A stretch of 64,000 nucleotides of DNA, taken from contig CM070713.1 of assembly GCA_036346275.1 (NCBI GenBank), positions 56,973,567 through 57,037,566 on the forward strand, written 5' to 3'. The number at the start of each line of letters is the position of its first letter. Within the stretch, counting starts at the first letter, position 1. Made by a program: the position numbers and the translations under genes. Below, in pieces: positions 46,240-57,167 of this stretch. Below the pieces are notes generated by a model. It searched no databases and had not been told where the DNA came from. It worked only from the letters and a program-made list of their open reading frames with translations. This stretch comes from Otatea glauca (Eukaryota > Streptophyta > Magnoliopsida > Poales > Poaceae).

Positions 46240-47148
46240 TGTTGGAATTACATGGGCTATGACCAAATAATTCAAAAATAATTCATGAAAAATCCCAAAG
46301 GCCCATTAGGTGGAAGAGAGGTGAAAATGCAATAGTCTCATATTGCTAGTGGAGGTGGATGAAGACCACCTTATAAGGGAAGCTTCCTCCACCATGCTTG
46401 AGCATGAGAAGGAGAAAGAAGAGAACACACGCGCGCGAGCTCGCCTCGCCAGGTGGCGAGCATACGCGACATGCGCGTGAATGGTGCAGCGAAATCGAGT
46501 CCGATAGCTTGCACAGGCGCAGTTCTCTTTTGCAGTTGTTGCAGCGTGGGACTAAGTGGTCAAAACATTTACGTTGTGCGAAAATTAACTGCACGCATAA
46601 TCCATAACCGACTTAAATCGTGGAACGGATTTGATGCGGTATCCGTAACCGACTCGTATCGTGCTCCACGATCCTCTCTCTGTTATATATATACGCAGAA
46701 CAGAGATCAGATCTCTCTCTAGAACCTTTTGCCTTCCCGAAGTACTGGCCTACTTCCTTCTTCCCCATCCCTTCACCGGCGTGCACCGACTGTTGGGAGA
46801 GCAGGTCTCTGGAATGGCTGCCCTTGAGATCCTGCACCGGGAGAAGGCGAATCACATTTTTGGGAAGCGTCTTCACGCGACTGCTCGCTAGTTTCTTCAC
46901 CGACGGTCAGCATCGCCTTCTGATCTTCATTGGCATCTGCTACCGGGTTCAACCACGTCTTCGTGTCATCTCGATAACGCAGACGAACCTCATCTATGTT
47001 TTGTTTATCTAATAATATGGATGAGATAGACATTGCAATTGCTATATTGTTTCTGTCTAGTTTATTTGTTTCATCTGTTCTATCTTCAATTATTGTCATA
47101 ACTTATTTTCAGAATAGATTCATCATCACTATGCCTAATTATCCAACA
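46240..47148 (+). repeat. 3' LTR of copia element 4
   Basis: It begins TGTTGGAATTACATGG and ends TATCCAACA, next to the ACTTC duplication. Confidence 0.9.
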
Positions 47149-47153
47149 ACTTC

Positions 47154-47490
47154 GGCCCCTACGACCTGCGCTGTACCAAGGAGCACCACAGCCCCCTCAG
47201 TTGTTGTGGCTAATGGTGGTCCGCCGACCATGCCGCGATAAGGCCGAGCATGACCTCGCCAACGTCGATCATATCGCGCACTCCAATGGCGACGTCCCGA
47301 CCGGCGGTATTGTAGAGGTAGGATGCGAAGGATGGCTGTTTTCAAGTTCATGATGTAGGTAATTACGTTTGAGACATCATCGTTGTTATGCGTCATTGGA
47401 CTTACCGTGTTCGGGATGTGGCCGGTGATCCTCCCGTCTGTCGCCGGCCTCTGTTTGCCCGTGCTCGTGGATTAGAGCAGTGCGATAACG
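47154..47490 (-). other. Leader and GC-rich segment of the chimeric element
   Basis: Just inside the right-hand LTR the minus strand reads CGTTATCGCACTGCTC, a leader type seen after other plant copia LTRs. It is followed by GC-rich sequence without gag motifs. A GTAAGT donor-like site at about 47404 raises the possibility of a captured exon-intron junction. Confidence 0.4.
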
Positions 47491-47666
47491 TGTTGAAAGT
47501 AGAGTAGAGATTGAACTCAAGAATGAGAGATTTGTTTTTATCGCACGTGTGTTACATATTTATACAAGCTAATGGGTGAAAGTTGATGGTGTCCAAAAGA
47601 CACTCATTCAACAAAAGACACCTATTCTAAGAGTTGGCAGTTAATTGCCCACTTAGCTCCTTAACA
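47491..47666 (-). repeat. Complete LTR of the chimeric element (176 bp)
   Basis: On the minus strand it begins TGTTAAGGAG and ends CTTTCAACA, with perfect TGTT...AACA ends and a TATAAATAT box. The ATTAT duplication lies directly outside at 47667-47671. Confidence 0.8.
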
Positions 47667-47769
47667 ATTATCTCCATTGTACCATCGGGCGCTCAACGCC
47701 CGCCAAATGGTCTAGTTTCTATAGAGATGCTCCCTCCATTCATAAATGTAAGAAAAAAGTACTTCTTTT

Positions 47770-49260
47770 GTCTTCCAATTATTGTTAGGGTTTAAATCTT
47801 GTCCCTCATTTCAAATACATTTAGAATTCGTCCCTCAAATATCAAAAAGAATAAGTCTAATTTACAACCTTCAATTTTGTCATCGGTTCGATTTTCAACC
47901 CTGAATTATGAAACTCTCCACTTTATAATCTTGAACTCCCAAAACTATCTAAAACACAGACCTCACCTTAAACCATAGCGGTTTTCGATGATGTGACATT
48001 TACGTGTACATGTTTTGACTAACATATATGCAACATCACCTAACAAATCAGCAAAGAAAAAGGATGGAATAGACCCACATGTCGTACCCTCCCTATCTTC
48101 TTCCTCTATCTTCCTCCATCTCCTTCGGTTGGCAGAAAAAAATGGTTGGGCCCATGTGCCTTCCTCCTTGTTCTGCCTCTCCCATCTCCCTTTCCAGTTC
48201 GGTCGCATCCTCTTCTCCTTCCACCACTAGCCACCGCTTCACCGCCTCCTATAGCTCCATGCATACATCCTTGCGCTGGCCTCCTCTCCTTCCCTTCCCC
48301 ATTCATCTCTCATGACCCACACCACTCCCCATGCCCGCTCCTCCATGCACACACCCTCCTCGCCTCCCTCCCCTCCCTGTCGGCCTCTGCATACCCCTAC
48401 AACGCCGCGCTCCATGCCATCTCCCTCTGATTGCGGTGTGGCCTCCTGCCGCATTGCCTCCCCATCCATTATCCCTTGTTCACTCCATGTGCTCAGACCA
48501 CCTCACCTTGGTCTTCTTCCTCAAGTCCGGTGGAACGCTACCGCCCTCAATCTCCTATGTTGATGAGTTCCTACACAATCGCTTCTGCTTGGAAACTCGT
48601 CATAAGATGGCGAACAAAACCCCTCAATTAATTAAGCCACTTCCATGGCTGGTCACCACCTGCTCAATCTACAAGAATGGCCATCTCTCGCTTCTGTGTT
48701 AAGTTGTCTTCTTGGACGACATGGTGGTGGCTTATTGTACATACACGGTGAGGGGAGGAGAGGGAGGGGTAAAGGAGGAGATGACAACTGGTGGTGAGAT
48801 GCCAGACCAGCAAGGTCTGGCTCGGCTCATTCGGCATCGGCGATGTCTGGACTAGCCCTTGACGGTGACGAACTTGGAGAATGTGGGGAGGAGAGGGAGA
48901 GATGAGAGAGGGAGGAGAGAGAGAAGTAGAGGAATAAGAAAGGAGAGATGGCATCGGTGCCACATAAGACAAAACCATTGACACCTCGGTGTCATGTCAG
49001 ACAAAACCAACCTCATTTGAGTCGAGAGAGGTTAAAGTAAACAGTTTATATAGTTCAAGGTTCTGATTCGAATGGTTTTAGAGATCATGGTCATAAATTG
49101 AACCAATGTCAAAGTTCAGGATTGCAAATTGGACTTTTCCATATCAAAACAATGCAAATTATATCCGTAGACGGGTATCATGGACGGTTTTCTCAGCGTT
49201 GGCTGTCACGTCATCACCTTGATCCCTCATGTTCAAAACGATACTTTTGAAATAAAACCG
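47770..49260. mobile_element. Inverted-repeat region, probable non-autonomous MULE with captured sequence
   Basis: The left arm (AGTCTAATTTACAACCTTCA, CATCGGTTCGATTTTCAACC, ATCTTGAACTCCC, about 47850-47945) is mirrored by the reverse complement of about 49040-49140 (AAGTCCAATTTGCAATCCTG, TTGGTTCAATTTATGACC, CCTTGAACTA). Long inverted arms of this style around GC-rich cargo fit Pack-MULEs. Exact termini and a 9-10 bp duplication were not found. The cargo at about 48310-48700 reads LTLVFFLKSGGTLP and PYNAALHAISL, reminiscent of a PPR N-terminal region. Confidence 0.4.
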
Positions 49261-49590
49261 ACTAGTGTGCCCCTATTGTGTATGAGAGAGAAACTAATGG
49301 TGGGAAGCAAGATCGGTAACGGGATGTAGCGGCTGTGGCCAGAACGACGCTCAGAGGCACGCTTGCAATGGCTCACGACAGCTAGAGATGGAGGGGAAGC
49401 AACAACCACTTGATGACAAAAAACAAAACAAAAACAGAGCGTTGGGGAGTAGGTTTGAGCTCGGTTCGAGTAAACTTAGTAACAATCAATAATTCAATAT
49501 GTACTAATTTTTAACAATAAGAAAAGTTCAAACTCCAGCTCGGATCGAGTGAACATATAGTAATATTTAACAAGCATGCGCAAATGTCAT
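49261..49590. other. Intergenic, hAT-like fragment
   Basis: A stretch at about 49448-49560 (GTTTGAGCTCGGTTCGAGTA, CCAGCTCGGATCGAGTG) resembles the interior of the 49858-50473 element and may be a fragment of a related copy. Confidence 0.35.
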
Positions 49591-49857
49591 ACCGGGGCTC
49601 CAAAAAGGTCCTATGAAATGGCAAGATGCAAGCCCAGTGAACCCTTGAACAGGCTAAGCAAATAATGCACACATGTAGTATTTCTATATGTACGGTAAAC
49701 ACAATGTATTCATTTGGCTTTTCACAAAGACATAGTAGTAAAATTACTTACAAGGATGACGGCTTTGATGTTGCCCATAGCGAGATGCGCCTCGAGGCCC
49801 ACCTTCCTTCTGTATCTCCTAAGGAGTACATCCATCAGGTTCTCCTCCTCCCTCGTG

Positions 49858-50473
49858 TAGGACGGACAGAAAAGCTTGAAGTTCGTGAATTGATCGAATT
49901 TGCATTATTATGAATTCAACTCAAACTTGACTCGTAAAATAAATGAGATGAGTTGGGCCGACTTCCTAGCTCGTAATCTTAACGAGTCGAGCCTGAGCTA
50001 ACTCACGAGCTCCTCGTTAGCTCGTTAAGATCCAGTAATTAAATCATCGTGATAATGCTTGATGTAAAAGACTTTTAATTAGCTAAATATTTGAATTAAT
50101 ATACGCCCACCATGCTAGGTTGGACTAGAATTGTTAGAATCGTTAATCGGTTTCTCACTAATTACCTATGTTTTACTTGTATTCTAGATAATTATGTACG
50201 GTTTTATTTATATAGTCCTCCGGTTGTATATATGTATTAATGTGTGGCAAGTGCTCACGGTGTGGCTGAGCTTAGCTCCTGACTAATTACCTATCTCACT
50301 TGACTCAGCTTATCTCAGTTAATCTTGACTAACATGGCTTGTGAGCTATTCATGAGCAGCGCGAGTTTTTTATCGAGCTGAGTTATTTTTTCAGCTCGTT
50401 AGCTTAATGAGTCGAGCTACTTTTTTAACGAGCTTATACGAGCCGAACCGAGCTGGCTCGATAGCCAGCCCTA
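49858..50473. mobile_element. hAT-type non-autonomous element A in the P450 remnant (616 bp)
   Basis: The ends TAGGACGGACAG and CTGGCTCGATAGCCAGCCCTA are imperfect inverted repeats of the TAGGGCTGGC type. The interior is rich in GAGCTCGTTAGCTCG-like motifs. The flanks CCCTCGTG (49850-49857) and CCTTCATG (50474-50481) both descend from the P450 sequence CCTCCGTG, so the duplication is decayed but identifiable. Confidence 0.7.
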
Positions 50474-50810
50474 CCTTCATGGCACTCTCATCTGGTGCAT
50501 CCATGAGCAAACCTAGGGTGGGATGTTGGGTATACACCGACACCTCCAAAAATTTGAAAAATGTTAAGAGATCATCTCTTTAATTGGCTGAATTGATTCC
50601 GATTTTGGTGATTTGAGATTTGTAAGACTTTAGAACTATTTGTGTTTTACTTTTAGCAAATTTCGCATATATATGTTAAATGTATGATATTTCGAAACTA
50701 TTGTACAAAATTATAGAGTTGTGCTAGTGAAGTATGCACCCTGTTTAAAGTTCTCTAGTTACGCCACGGGGCGACTATGGCCTCCCTTCGTTCTTTGGTC
50801 TTTTAGGAAG

Positions 50811-51244
50811 TAGGGATGGCAATTAGACCATGGGTTCTGCACTTTTGATCGGTGCAGTTCGGGTCCAAATTTTCACTCGTTGATTCTTTGGGTCAGGTAC
50901 CCGAGATAGGTTCGGGTCGGGTTCGGGTTTATAAAACCACCCACGGGTACCCATCAGGTATCCGAAATACCGCATATACCCATCGGGTACCAGTCGGTTT
51001 CCGGGTAATGGGTCAAGTTCGGCTCGGGTTTTTTTGGTTCGGGTCGGATTTTGCAAAACCCACACCCGACCCGACCTATTAACTGCAGTACTGCGCAAAC
51101 CCGTCGGATACCCGTCGGGTTCGGGATCGGGTATAGTTTTTTACCCGATGGAGTATTCGGGTTCGTATCGGTTTTCCAATTCGGGTTTTCTGCCGAGTCG
51201 GGTTTTGTAAAACCCACACCCGACCCGATCCGTTGCCATCCCTA
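50811..51244. mobile_element. hAT-type non-autonomous element B in the P450 remnant (434 bp)
   Basis: The ends TAGGGATGGCAAT and GTTGCCATCCCTA are near-perfect inverted repeats. The interior repeats TCGGGTTCGGGT and its complement, so the element folds on itself. The flanks TTAGGAAG / GCCGGAAG correspond to the P450 bases GCCAGAAG. Confidence 0.8.
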
Positions 51245-51355
51245 GCCGGAAGGCGCAATCCATCAGTGCATATCTTCGCCGGTAGGTCGCCTCCGCGCGG
51301 CGCGTCATGCCGCCGATGGCTCTTGCAAGCCTTGACGACGGAACAGTCGTCGAGC

Positions 51356-54300
51356 TAGAGCGGCGGATAGGCGGCCCGACGGCCGGCCGGCGGCCGGAGA
51401 GGCACGGCCCATCTAGGCACGAAGGCGCGTCGTCGTGCGTCGTGTGCCGCCATGGGCGGGTAGAGGCCCGAACACGCGCGCAGGGAGCATGGGCCATGCC
51501 ATGCCGGCCGAACGCGAATTGTACAGTGGGCCTCGGGCCGCCCACCAGCCCGTGTGCAAAAAAAATAGGAAAAAAATAGAGAAAAATAGGAAAAAATAGG
51601 GAAAAATTAGGAAAAATGAGGGAAAATATGTAGAGTTAGAAAATAGCATAAAATAACGTACAATAAATTGAGACAAAAAAATGTAGAACATTTAACAAAG
51701 AGCTTTATTAATGTTTGGATGGTTGCCTCGTTAAAAACTTTGTCAAGTAAAAACTCATCTAGAGAAAACCTTGACAAAGAAAAGAGTACAACTAAAGCTC
51801 TAAGCCTCTAATACATACTAAAAGGTAGATGGAGGGTCTTCGTCATTGTCGAGGTAGAGATTTTCGAAGGCTTCCTCTAGTTCTTGGTTTTCAGCGGAAT
51901 GTTGAGTTCTTGAATCAGCGTGTTCCCAGTCTTTGATAGTCATGAGCATCTCCACCATATCACTCGATAGGCTTGTTCTTCTCTCCTCCAATATTCTCAC
52001 GAGAGATCAAGGCGGACTTCGGAGGAAACCGTCGAGACTGGAACAGTTAACACATCTCGAGCTAATATGGATAGCATGGGATATGTTAGCTTGTGCTCAT
52101 GCCACCATTGAACAATATTGAAGACATCGTCTCCTTCTTGTTGGTAATCCAACGCGTCGCTGTCCATATAGGCAGATAGTTCCCGAGAGGAGACTTGTTG
52201 GTGCGCGCTTGTATCACCACCGTCGTAGAACACAGCACGAAGAAGAAGAACCCCAGATTTTGCCCCACGCGGTCTTTTTCTTACCCGCGATAGGTACAGG
52301 AGGTCGTTGCAAACGAATTCCTTGATGCTTTTGTTCGTACTTGTTGTAAACTTCGGTTAGTTTAGTACGAACAGTAGTAAAATAAATTGAATAATCTTCC
52401 CTAGAACATCACCTAAAAGGGAGAGGACGTTACCAAATCCTCTAAGTTTTGCTCTAGGATCTAAAATAAAGCGAAGGCATATAGAAGTGGAATTTCTTTC
52501 CAATATTTCAAATATTTGGATTTCATTGCGATGATGAAATCTCTTAAAATCATGTCATTTTCGTTGTTCTTAAAATGGGTAGCCATATCTAAGATATGAT
52601 GCACAATTAGAGAAGATGTGGGTTCATAAAGCTGCGGAGAAAGCAAGCGTGGAGTCATAAAAACTTCAAGAAATGAAGTAACTTTGATGCAACATACCAA
52701 TATTCTTGGATAATAAATCACGTTGATGGTGATGTGTTTGAATGAAAACCTCAAATGTGCTCTTATATGGCGAAAGGTTCTTAAGCATTAAGTAAGTAGA
52801 ATTCCATCTTATTGGTATATCTAAACCAAATATTCTTGGGCGTCGCCCATTGCAATGCAAAAATTCTTATAAGATGCTATTCTAGCATTAGAATGATTCA
52901 TAAAAGAAATTGCCAAGCGGAAAGGTGCAATGTAACGTTCTAACAGGGCAAGTCCACTTTTAACTATAAGGTTAATAATATGCGAGGCACAATGTTGATG
53001 AAGAAAAATGATTGACATAAGTACCAAATATTGGTGTGAGAATATTCATTGCGGAGGTATTTGCGGAGGCATTATCTAAAGTTATAGCAAAAATCTTATC
53101 ACTTTGAGACCAAAGTCCTCCACCACCCTAATAATACTCTCGAGAATATTCTCTCCAAGATATGCGACATCAATTAGTTTGAAACCTATAATTCTTTTTC
53201 TAGTTGCCGTTTTGGTTGACATAATGAGCAACTACGCTAATATAATCTTGCTTAGCCCTACCACTCCATATGTCGAAGTCAAAGATACGGAAAATGTGCA
53301 AATCTTGAACATGGTTTTTAAATTTTCACGACAACTATTGTAATACTTAACTACATATCTACTAGTTGTCTGTCTAGATACTTTACTAAATTTTGGATTA
53401 TGTGCACGCTTAATGTAATTTTCAAAATCAGCACTCTCGCCAAAGTTTAAAGGTAAATCCTGTGATGCAATTAAGCGTACAAGAGATTGCCTAGCTACAT
53501 CGCCACTATATTCCCAGTTACGGACCGAACCGTCCGGGTTGTATATTAGTTGTGTCTGTCTCATAGCTGCTCCTATTTTCGCATTGCAACTTTCAATATG
53601 CCTATGCAAGTGTCCCGTACCCCCAGTAGATTTTGCAGATAAAACATGATGACATTGTTTACAAACAGCAACTCTTACCTCTTTTCCTTTCGCATCTGTC
53701 CTCGCTTGCTTGTCGAAAAAATCCCAAACTCTCGATGTCTGCCTCGCTCTCTTCGCTCCAGTGGATGTCGAGCCAGAAGCACTCATAGTCATGGAGCACG
53801 ATGGTTCTTCTTGTCCATGATGTTCTTGGTGCTTACATTTGCACTGGTGACAAATCTTGGAAGGATTCAAGGTCCTCGGGCGATCCGAAATCGGAGATGG
53901 GAAATGATCCATGCAAAAAGCGCAAATGAATATTTGAATATTAGTAAAAATAATAAAAACAATACAATTAGCAAAATTCAGTATGACAAACCTCTTGTGT
54001 TACCGAAAGCTCGAGTTTGAATTTCTCCAAAATTTTAGCAAAATTTCTCCGAATTTTGCTAAATAACTACAAACAAGATCACAATTTTCACAAGATGATC
54101 AATAGAGAGATGATGAGTGAATGGGTCTTTGTATGAGGAGAGGGTCCTCCTATTTATAGGAAAAAATTCGGGATTTTTGCCCGTTTTTAATTTGTTATCA
54201 ATTTTAACCCCTAACGGCTATAAAGCGGTCGAAAATTGGAAAAAGCCGGCGTGCCCATGCGAACGCTGGCACGGCCCATGCCAACGGTCGGCTCGACGGC

Positions 54301-54576
54301 GGCAGCGGTCGGCACCGACCGCCCACCGTGCCGTGCCACCCGCCTCTCCTCGTCGTGCGTGCCGTCGCCGGGCGTGCCTTTTGGCCCATCGTGCTGGCGG
54401 CCCGTCCTCACCGTCTTGCGTCTTGCGTCTTGCGCCATGGTCGGCGCCCGGCCCAAGCACCGCCCACGGCCTCGTCTTGCGTGCCGGCCCGCCGCCCGCC
54501 GTCTTGCGTCTTGCGTGGTGGCGTGCCTACGATGCGGGCGTGGCGGCGCGGCGAGCCGCCCATATGGACAGCTCTA
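51356..54576 (-). mobile_element. hAT transposon C (3.2 kb) with transposase, in the P450 remnant
   Basis: The ends TAGAGCGGCGGATAGGCGGC and GCCGCCCATATGGACAGCTCTA are imperfect inverted repeats. The flanking P450 sequence GTCCAGGCT at 54577 has a diverged left copy (GTCGAGC) ending at 51355, consistent with an 8-bp duplication. GC-rich subterminal regions (51360-51545 and 54230-54560) border the minus-strand transposase. Confidence 0.8.
51818..53912 (-). pseudogene. hAT transposase (BED zinc finger to hATC), broken
   Basis: The first frame (53912-53232) has a Ser/Thr-rich start. It then carries a BED finger, CKQCHH with HLHRHIESC, and continues through the SLVRLIASQDLPLNFGES segment typical of plant hAT transposases. 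Later pieces in other frames give ITLDNASANTSAMNILTPIF (about 53095-53040), HCASHIINLIVKSGL, IPIRWNSTYLML, TPRLLSPQLYEPTS, and the hATC dimerisation region VQWWHEHKLTYPMLSILARDVL (about 52160-52090). The last piece, with ERRTSLSSDMVEMLMTIKDW, ends at a stop at 51818. At least five frame breaks are present, so the protein is dead. Confidence 0.85.
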
Positions 54577-54639
54577 GTCCAGGCTAAACCCCGAGACGAT
54601 CTTTACCGCCTCCGCGAGCTCCAATGTTTTCTTGCACGT

Positions 54640-55140
54640 ATGCGAGCTCCGGTATGATGTGGCAGCCCGCATTGCGTGTGGACGATGTTCCAATGTTTTC
54701 TTGCAGGTATGCAGGCTCTTTGTAACGCAAGAGATGAAAGACACAATAATAAGAAAAATATATATATATAGGAATTGTATAGGAATGTTGGCACAATCCT
54801 ACGGGAACACAAAATACAGGAATGATTCAGAAATGGTGTTTGGATAGTTCACATGATTTCTGAAGAAGTTCAAGGAGAAAGGAGCCATGTAAAACACAGG
54901 AATTTTTCCTCGAGGCTGACCTCATATTTGAATTCCTTCAATATTCTAGGAATTTCGTAGGAACTCTATGAGCTATAGAGGAAATCTCCTATAGGATTGG
55001 ATTCTTCAAGAGTTTCTCCAAAATTCCTATAATGCAAATAGACTCTGTTTGAAATAGAAAAATCCTAAAGGAATTTTACAGAGTTTGTTCTACTTCCTAT
55101 AAATTTTATATGAAATTCTTGCTTCCAAACGGAACAGAGA
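54640..55140. repeat. MITE-like AT-rich repeat
   Basis: Repeated GGAATT.CTATAGGATT / AATCCTA.AGGAATT motifs in both orientations and the end CTTCCAAACGGAAC resemble a common class of grass MITEs. Boundaries and duplication were not resolved. A short direct repeat (CCAATGTTTTCTTGCA.GTAT) occurs at 54622 and 54689. Confidence 0.35.
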
Positions 55141-57159
55141 AGGCGAGAACTTAGGTGCCTTGTTCGCCATGGATACGTGGTGATAGCTTGGCCCATAGCG
55201 CACAGGCCCAGCCTGGCTCTTCCCCACGCTCTAGCCCATCATCTCCCCCAGCCACAACGAGCACCGCCCCCAATCCTCCAGACTCGTCTGTCGGCCGTCG
55301 CGGCTCGCACCGCCACCAACCGCCTGCAATCCATGCCTTCCCTCCTCATGTGTGCTCCTTTCCCGCCACTAGAACGCGCCTGCCTCCTTCGCCGGCTAGC
55401 AGTCCTCAGGTGTCGCCGTGGGCTCCCCCACCGCAGCGCACCCGCACCACTGGCTTTCTCTCCCGATGATTTTGTTGCATGTTAATCAATCCTGAGCTTT
55501 GAGAACCAATTGAGGACTTTGGGTGTAGAAACTGCGGATGATACTAGAAGGTAGTGTTTGCGATTGGTTATAACTTCATTTAGTGGTGGATTTAGGATTT
55601 TATGAATGGGTGTTCACTAATTACATTGTGCTACATTTGAAGTAATAAGCTAATATTAACACTTTGTTTAGTGATAAAATAATTACAAGTTTTTTAGAAT
55701 AAAACTATTAGAACTTCATGTGACAACACAAGGGTGCATTTTATTCTTAAATAGACATTAATTCTAACATTATTCTTTATTCTTATTTTATATGTTAGCA
55801 TATTAAATGGTATTTTTTTTACACATATAGAAAATGAATTAGTACATATTGCTTCGAAAAACAATTAACATGAATATTTTGTCAAGCATATTGCTTCAAA
55901 AATAAAATGTAAATATTTACAAACCAAAATCAACTCTTGCAAATGATGTATATTTTTTATTCAAAGGACTATTTATAAATTCTTATGATCACTAGATTCA
56001 TAACAATTGGCACAATCAAATTCCTTCAAATAAAATATCTAAAGTATCTAGATATTTCTATAGAACTATCTAGATTTTAGAAAGATCAAACTCCATATGA
56101 TCACGCATGGTCAAATACTTTTTTAAAATAGGAGATAAGATGTACTCCTACTATGAATGGTTATGGACTAGAAATCTATTTGGAATGAGTGTTTTGGTAG
56201 GGGTTTAAGTATACTGTTTTTCATAAAATTCGCATAGATTTTGAAGGATTTGTGCATCTCACAAAAATTAGAGTGGTGCTATACTATCAGCCAGATATGA
56301 TTATACACAATATGAACCTAAAAGATAGCTGCGTAAATACTATGCTAATTACTTTTTTTAATACCCACTATGTTGATTACTTGATTTAGGAATATATATG
56401 GCTAGGCCTTTAGAGTAGAGCAGTGCACTGTGCACCTGCAACCACAATTTCCATCTACAACCACTGTTTGTCACTAACAAAAGATAGGTCATCTATCCTT
56501 GCGTGTGGGTGCGAGTATTTGTTTCAACTTATCCTTCGATGCCAAATTATTTCAGTTCTTCTCTTAACTGCTAATCTTACTTTCTTCACACCTTTTCCCT
56601 TTTCATTAACTCAGAAACACCAAATCCTCAATTTTAACCATCGCTTGCTATGTTTCTCTTGATGATGGCAAGAGCAGAGAATAAGAGCACATAAATTCTC
56701 GATTGCAAAAAAGAATAAGGTTGGAATGGCAAGACCGAGTTGGCTTGATGCAAGCACTCGTGCTCAGCTACAAGCCTCCAATCCTTACCGCAACCACCAT
56801 GTATAAACGTTTCGCTTCATCAAAGCCTCAATCCCAATCTCCTCCAGACAGTCCTAAATATCCTATCTCACCTCCAACGGCAACTCCCCTGTTACTTCTC
56901 CTCGTGCCCTCTCAATCACCTCTGTATCCTCCCTACCTGCCCTCACCTGCCGTGGCAGCTCCCCCAGGTCATCCTCCTCACGCTCCCATGGTGCTAGGTT
57001 GCTAGATCGTCTGCATGTTTGCTACGCAGATAGACTACTAGTAAATAAGATGAACAGGGGTTCGATTAAGTGACTCTTGCCTTACTTGCCTTAATTTTTT
57101 GGTTCTACTTGGTGATTCATGTCTGCATTATCTCCCAACATACGTCCAACCCAACAACC
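55141..57159. other. 2 kb without a recognised gene
   Basis: A GC-rich block at 55150-55470 has frames open in several phases and no domain. AT-rich DNA follows to 56650, then a Pro/Ser-rich frame at 56703-57005. I support no gene here. Confidence 0.45.
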
Positions 57160-57167
57160 ACCACATG

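Larger units (their letters stand above)
40918..47148 (+). mobile_element. Full-length Ty1/copia retrotransposon 4 (6.2 kb), nested, TSD ACTTC
   Basis: Direct LTRs of 897 and 909 bp flank gag and pol in copia order. A perfect 5-bp duplication ACTTC lies at 40913-40917 and 47149-47153. The 3' LTR is preceded by a polypurine tract (GGTGGGGGA). The first dinucleotide of the 5' LTR has mutated (TATTGGAATT versus TGTTGGAATT). Stops and frameshifts in gag, integrase and RNase H make it non-autonomous. It inserted into the older chimeric element, so it is younger. Confidence 0.93.
37937..47666 (-). mobile_element. Chimeric copia-derived element with one palindromic end, TSD ATTAT
   Basis: A perfect 5-bp duplication ATTAT lies at 37932-37936 and 47667-47671. 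At the right end is a normal minus-strand LTR (47666 down to 47491). Then, reading on the minus strand, come a leader, a GC-rich segment, an antisense virus-like ORF, a protease-integrase fragment and an LTR start at 38130. That LTR runs only to just past its TATA box and is then replaced by 73 bp of its own first part in inverted orientation, ending TGTTAAGG at 37937. Both outer ends are therefore the U3 terminus. A 6.2-kb copia element (40918-47148) is nested inside. Without it the element is about 3.5 kb. Confidence 0.75.
49591..54622 (-). pseudogene. Third CYP71-type P450 remnant, split by hAT-type insertions
   Basis: Five pieces align in order and orientation with the intact P450 at 32.26-32.83 kb. 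49591-49857: start of exon 2, the intron and the end of exon 1, keeping TTACAAGGATGACGGCTTTG at the splice donor. 50474 to about 50513. About 50763-50810 (ATGGCCTCCCTTCG). 51245-51355 (GCGCGTCATGCCGCCGATGG). 54577-54622 (GTCCAGGCTAAACC, CCGCGAGCTCC). The rest of both exons is absent. Reassembled, about 510 bp remain. Target duplications at three junctions are still recognisable. A ~250-bp stretch at 50514-50762 is unexplained filler. Confidence 0.85.
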
